Shown piece after piece: positions 61,895 through 64,000 of a stretch of DNA of 64,000 bases. Source of the stretch: Bradyrhizobium ontarionense (lineage in GTDB: Bacteria; Pseudomonadota; Alphaproteobacteria; Rhizobiales; Xanthobacteraceae); NCBI RefSeq assembly GCF_021088345.1, contig NZ_CP088156.1:8371846-8435845 (forward strand), read 5' to 3'. A program made the position numbers and the translations under genes. The notes below the pieces were generated by a model. It was not told the origin of the DNA. It saw only the letters and a program-made list of their open reading frames with translations, and ran no database searches. Within the stretch, counting starts at the first letter, position 1. Each line of letters starts with the position of its first letter.

Positions 61895-63634
61895 ATGTCG
61901 TCGAAGGTCAAGGTCGCCACCGTCCAGTTCGAGCCGACATTGGGCGACAAGGAGCGCAACGTCGCGGGCCTGCTCGAGCTCTGCGAGCAGGCGGCGCTGT
62001 CGGGCGCGAAGCTGATCGTGACGCCGGAGATGGGCACGACCGGCTATTGCTGGTACGACCGCGCAGAGGTGGCGCCGTTCGTCGAGAAGGTGCCGGGCTC
62101 GACCACGCACCGCTTCGCGGCGCTGGCGAAGCGTCACGGCTGCACCATCGTGATCGGCATGCCCGAGGTCGATGACGACGACATCTACTACAACAGCGCG
62201 GTGCTGATCGGTCCCGACGGCGTCATCGGCCGGCACCGCAAGACGCATCCCTATATCTCCGAGCCGAAATGGGCGGCGGCGGGCGACCTGCACAACCAGG
62301 TGTTCGAAACTCCCATCGGCCGGATCGCGCTGCTGATCTGCATGGACATTCATTTCGTCGAGACGGCGCGGCTGATGGCGCTCGGCGGCGCCGACATCAT
62401 CTGCCACATCTCGAACTGGCTCGCCGAGCGCACGCCGGCGCCATACTGGATCAGCCGCGCTTTCGAAAATTCCTGCTACGTGATCGAGAGCAACCGCTGG
62501 GGGCTGGAGCGCACCGTGCAGTTCTCCGGCGGCAGCTGCGTCATTGCCCCCGACGGCACGCATCCGGCCGTGATCGACAAGGGCGACGGCGTCGCGCTGG
62601 CCGAAATCGATCTCGCGGCAACGCGAGCGCGGCGCGTGCTCGGCGAGCCCGTGTTCGCGCAGCGCCGGCCGGAGCTGTATCCGGATCTGCTGACCAACAC
62701 CTACAGCTGGAACCCGCGCGACTTCTTTGGTCTGTACGGCCATCAGCCGTGGCCCGTGGGCAAACGCTCCCGCATCAGCGTGGCGCAATTTGCGCCGGCG
62801 TCCGACGTCGCTGCCAACCTGGCGCGCATTGGAGACTTGGCTGCCGCGGCGAAGGTCGACGGCGCCGAGCTCGTCGTGTTCCCGGAACTTGCGGCAACAG
62901 GGCTGACCGATCCGGCGGCAGCCGCCGAGCTGATCCCGGGCCCCATCACGGCAAGGCTCGCCGCCATCGCGGCAGAGCAGGGGCTGACCATCGTCTGCGG
63001 GCTTGCAGAACGTGACGGAGATACCACCTATAATTCGGCCGTCCTGGTGGCACCGGACGGGACAATCTCAATTTATCGCAAGACCCATCTCACGACGGCC
63101 GAGCGCAGCTGGGCCAGCGCCGGGGATGCGTGGACCGTCGTCGACACCCCCCTGGGGCGGATCGGCGTCTTGATCGGCCACGATGCGACGTTTCCGGAGG
63201 CAGGTCGCGTGCTCGCATTGCGCGGCTGCGACCTGATCGTGTGTCCGGCCGCGGTGAAGGGCTCCTTCAGCTCGGCGCATGCCGGGACGGAGGTGGCGCA
63301 GCCCGCGCCGATCCCGACCGGCGCCGATCCGCATCACTGGCACCACTTCCGAGTTCGCGGTGGCGAGAACAACGCCTACTTCGCATTCGCGAATGTGTGC
63401 GATGCCGCGAACGGCTATCCCGGGCTCAGCGGCGTGTTCGGTCCGGATACGTTCGCGTTTCCGCGCCGCGAGGCGATCATCGCAGGCGGGGAGGGGATCG
63501 CGAGCATCGAGATCGACACCAGCAATCTCGACAGCGTCTATCCAACCAACGTCGTCCGGCGGAAAGATCTCGTCTGCATGCGCATGCCCCACGCCTACCG
63601 CGGTCTGGTGCAAGCGAAAGCGAGCAACTTCTGA
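61895..63634 (+). CDS. tandem nitrilase-fold amidohydrolase with degenerate second domain
   Basis: The 579-residue protein consists of two carbon-nitrogen hydrolase domains. Domain 1 (about 1-265) has the full catalytic set E45 (TPEMGTTG), K116 (HRKTHPY) and C149 (LLICMDIHF). Domain 2 (about 290-570) keeps E331 (FPELAATG) and K396 (YRKTHLT), but the cysteine position is glycine G428 (VLIGHDATF). Only the first domain should be active. It is 15 bases after the formamidase gene and probably hydrolyses an imported amide or nitrile. The fused two-domain form is unusual. Confidence 0.9.
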   Translation: MSSKVKVATVQFEPTLGDKERNVAGLLELCEQAALSGAKLIVTPEMGTTGYCWYDRAEVAPFVEKVPGSTTHRFAALAKRHGCTIVIGMPEVDDDDIYYNSAVLIGPDGVIGRHRKTHPYISEPKWAAAGDLHNQVFETPIGRIALLICMDIHFVETARLMALGGADIICHISNWLAERTPAPYWISRAFENSCYVIESNRWGLERTVQFSGGSCVIAPDGTHPAVIDKGDGVALAEIDLAATRARRVLGEPVFAQRRPELYPDLLTNTYSWNPRDFFGLYGHQPWPVGKRSRISVAQFAPASDVAANLARIGDLAAAAKVDGAELVVFPELAATGLTDPAAAAELIPGPITARLAAIAAEQGLTIVCGLAERDGDTTYNSAVLVAPDGTISIYRKTHLTTAERSWASAGDAWTVVDTPLGRIGVLIGHDATFPEAGRVLALRGCDLIVCPAAVKGSFSSAHAGTEVAQPAPIPTGADPHHWHHFRVRGGENNAYFAFANVCDAANGYPGLSGVFGPDTFAFPRREAIIAGGEGIASIEIDTSNLDSVYPTNVVRRKDLVCMRMPHAYRGLVQAKASNF

Positions 63635-63649
63635 CGCTGCACGCGCCAT

Positions 63650-63668
63650 CCGTTCCAAAATGGAACGG
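63650..63668 (+). terminator. hairpin after amide operon
   Basis: CCGTTCCA, an AAA loop and TGGAACGG form a perfect 8-base-pair stem 15 bases after the nitrilase-fold stop. There is no T-tract, so it is a probable 3'-end or Rho-assisted terminator. Confidence 0.4.
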
Positions 63669-63891
63669 AAACGGCGTGTGACGGGGCGCAGAGCGGGGTG
63701 CGACAGCGCTATCCACAATTCTGCACAGCCGTCGCAAAAAGTTCTTGCACGGGATGCGGCATCGCACTATCTCACCACCACGCCAGCCGGACATCACTGA
63801 TGACTGAGGCACCCGACTTTCGGGACCGACGTTGTTTTCTTTCGATGTTTTTTCTTCCGACTGGCTCCTGAGTTTTTCTTCGGAATTGCTC

Positions 63892-63919
63892 TTGACGGTC
63901 TCTGAAAATCAGCTATTTG
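63892..63919 (+). promoter_or_regulatory. promoter-like sequence for a gene beyond the window
   Basis: TTGACG (63892-63897) and TATTTG (63914-63919) are 16 bases apart. The start would be near 63926, placing the palindrome at 63973 in the leader. Confidence 0.4.
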
Positions 63920-63972
63920 AAGCGCCCCGGACATCGGGACTTCTTCGGCGAAACAGACGATCGAAGATGATG

Positions 63973-64000
63973 CACTAATTAGTTCGTGAACTAATAAGTG
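63973..64000. promoter_or_regulatory. palindromic operator at the window edge
   Basis: CACTAATTAGTTC and GAACTAATAAGTG form 13-base inverted arms with one mismatch around a GT centre. The form suits a dimeric repressor (MarR-like or similar), whose gene may lie just beyond the edge. Confidence 0.6.

Larger units (their letters stand above)
63635..64000. other. intergenic region to the window edge
   Basis: The region holds a hairpin just after the nitrilase stop, a pyrimidine-rich stretch (63827-63885), a promoter-like pair and a terminal palindrome, listed separately. No gene start is visible before the edge. Confidence 0.7.

Noticed and set aside
60038..62788. A 916-codon minus-strand frame across the ATPase, formamidase and nitrilase genes
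   Set aside because: It spans three real genes on the other strand and has no domain features.
1..64000. CRISPR array, tRNA or rRNA genes, intact insertion sequence
   Set aside because: No regularly spaced repeats, no tRNA-like cloverleaf with TTCRA box, and no transposase frame were found on reading both strands.

Overview
The window is high-GC chromosomal DNA from an alphaproteobacterium. It is most probably Bradyrhizobium or a close relative (Rhodopseudomonas-like Nitrobacteraceae). The basis is a one-block aerobic cobalamin cluster, short alphaproteobacterial flagellin, an amide-utilisation operon, and intergenic repeats of the kind I recall from Bradyrhizobium genomes (around 43.5-43.7, 45.8-46.3 and 47.4 kb). 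The genus call comes from recall and gene content, not from a database search. I see no rRNA, tRNA, CRISPR array or intact insertion sequence.

Layout. (1) 1-4.9 kb: a minus-strand TetR / EamA exporter / alpha-beta hydrolase run, then a large PLP-dependent Orn/Lys/Arg decarboxylase followed by a GNAT acetyltransferase. (2) 5.1-27.2 kb: a nearly complete late-oxygen cobalamin pathway in several convergent and divergent blocks. A riboswitch with a well-formed promoter precedes a DUF1636-cobW-cobN-cobG-cobH-cobI-cobJ run whose genes mostly overlap by 4-8 bases. cobK and cbiD are encoded on the opposite strand inside this run. CbiD, usually an anaerobic-route enzyme, is present and CobF is not. 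BluB supplies the lower ligand. CobA and the CobS/CobT chelatase subunits must lie elsewhere. (3) 27.2-29.3 kb: a formyltransferase and a glycosyltransferase-like protein.

(4) 30.2-40.4 kb: a flagellar hook and filament block: ECF sigma factor, flagellin, FliD, FliS, an anti-sigma-like small protein, FlgD, FlgE, an unknown coiled-coil protein, a FlgN-like chaperone, FlgK and FlgL. (5) 40.6-49 kb: an accessory, repeat-rich stretch with a Gly/Tyr-rich secreted protein, MetY with a hydrolase, a nitroreductase, an orphan sulfonate-type binding protein, a gene with lower GC coding a two-membrane-segment protein bracketed by inverted 21-base repeats, and a TetR/O-methyltransferase divergent pair sharing a clear palindromic operator. 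(6) 49.2-53.5 kb: an Asp/Glu/hydantoin racemase-like protein, a flavin monooxygenase and a tannase/feruloyl esterase.

(7) 54.1-63.6 kb: a short-chain amide operon: an attenuator leader, then amiC (sensor), amiR (ANTAR antiterminator), a five-gene urea/amide-type ABC transporter, an FmdA formamidase/acetamidase and a tandem nitrilase-fold protein whose second domain has lost its catalytic cysteine. The leader carries an ANTAR-type hexaloop hairpin and a strong intrinsic terminator directly before amiC. The inferred logic is that amide binding to AmiC frees AmiR, which prevents termination and turns on uptake and hydrolysis together. The window ends in a palindromic operator for a gene beyond the edge.
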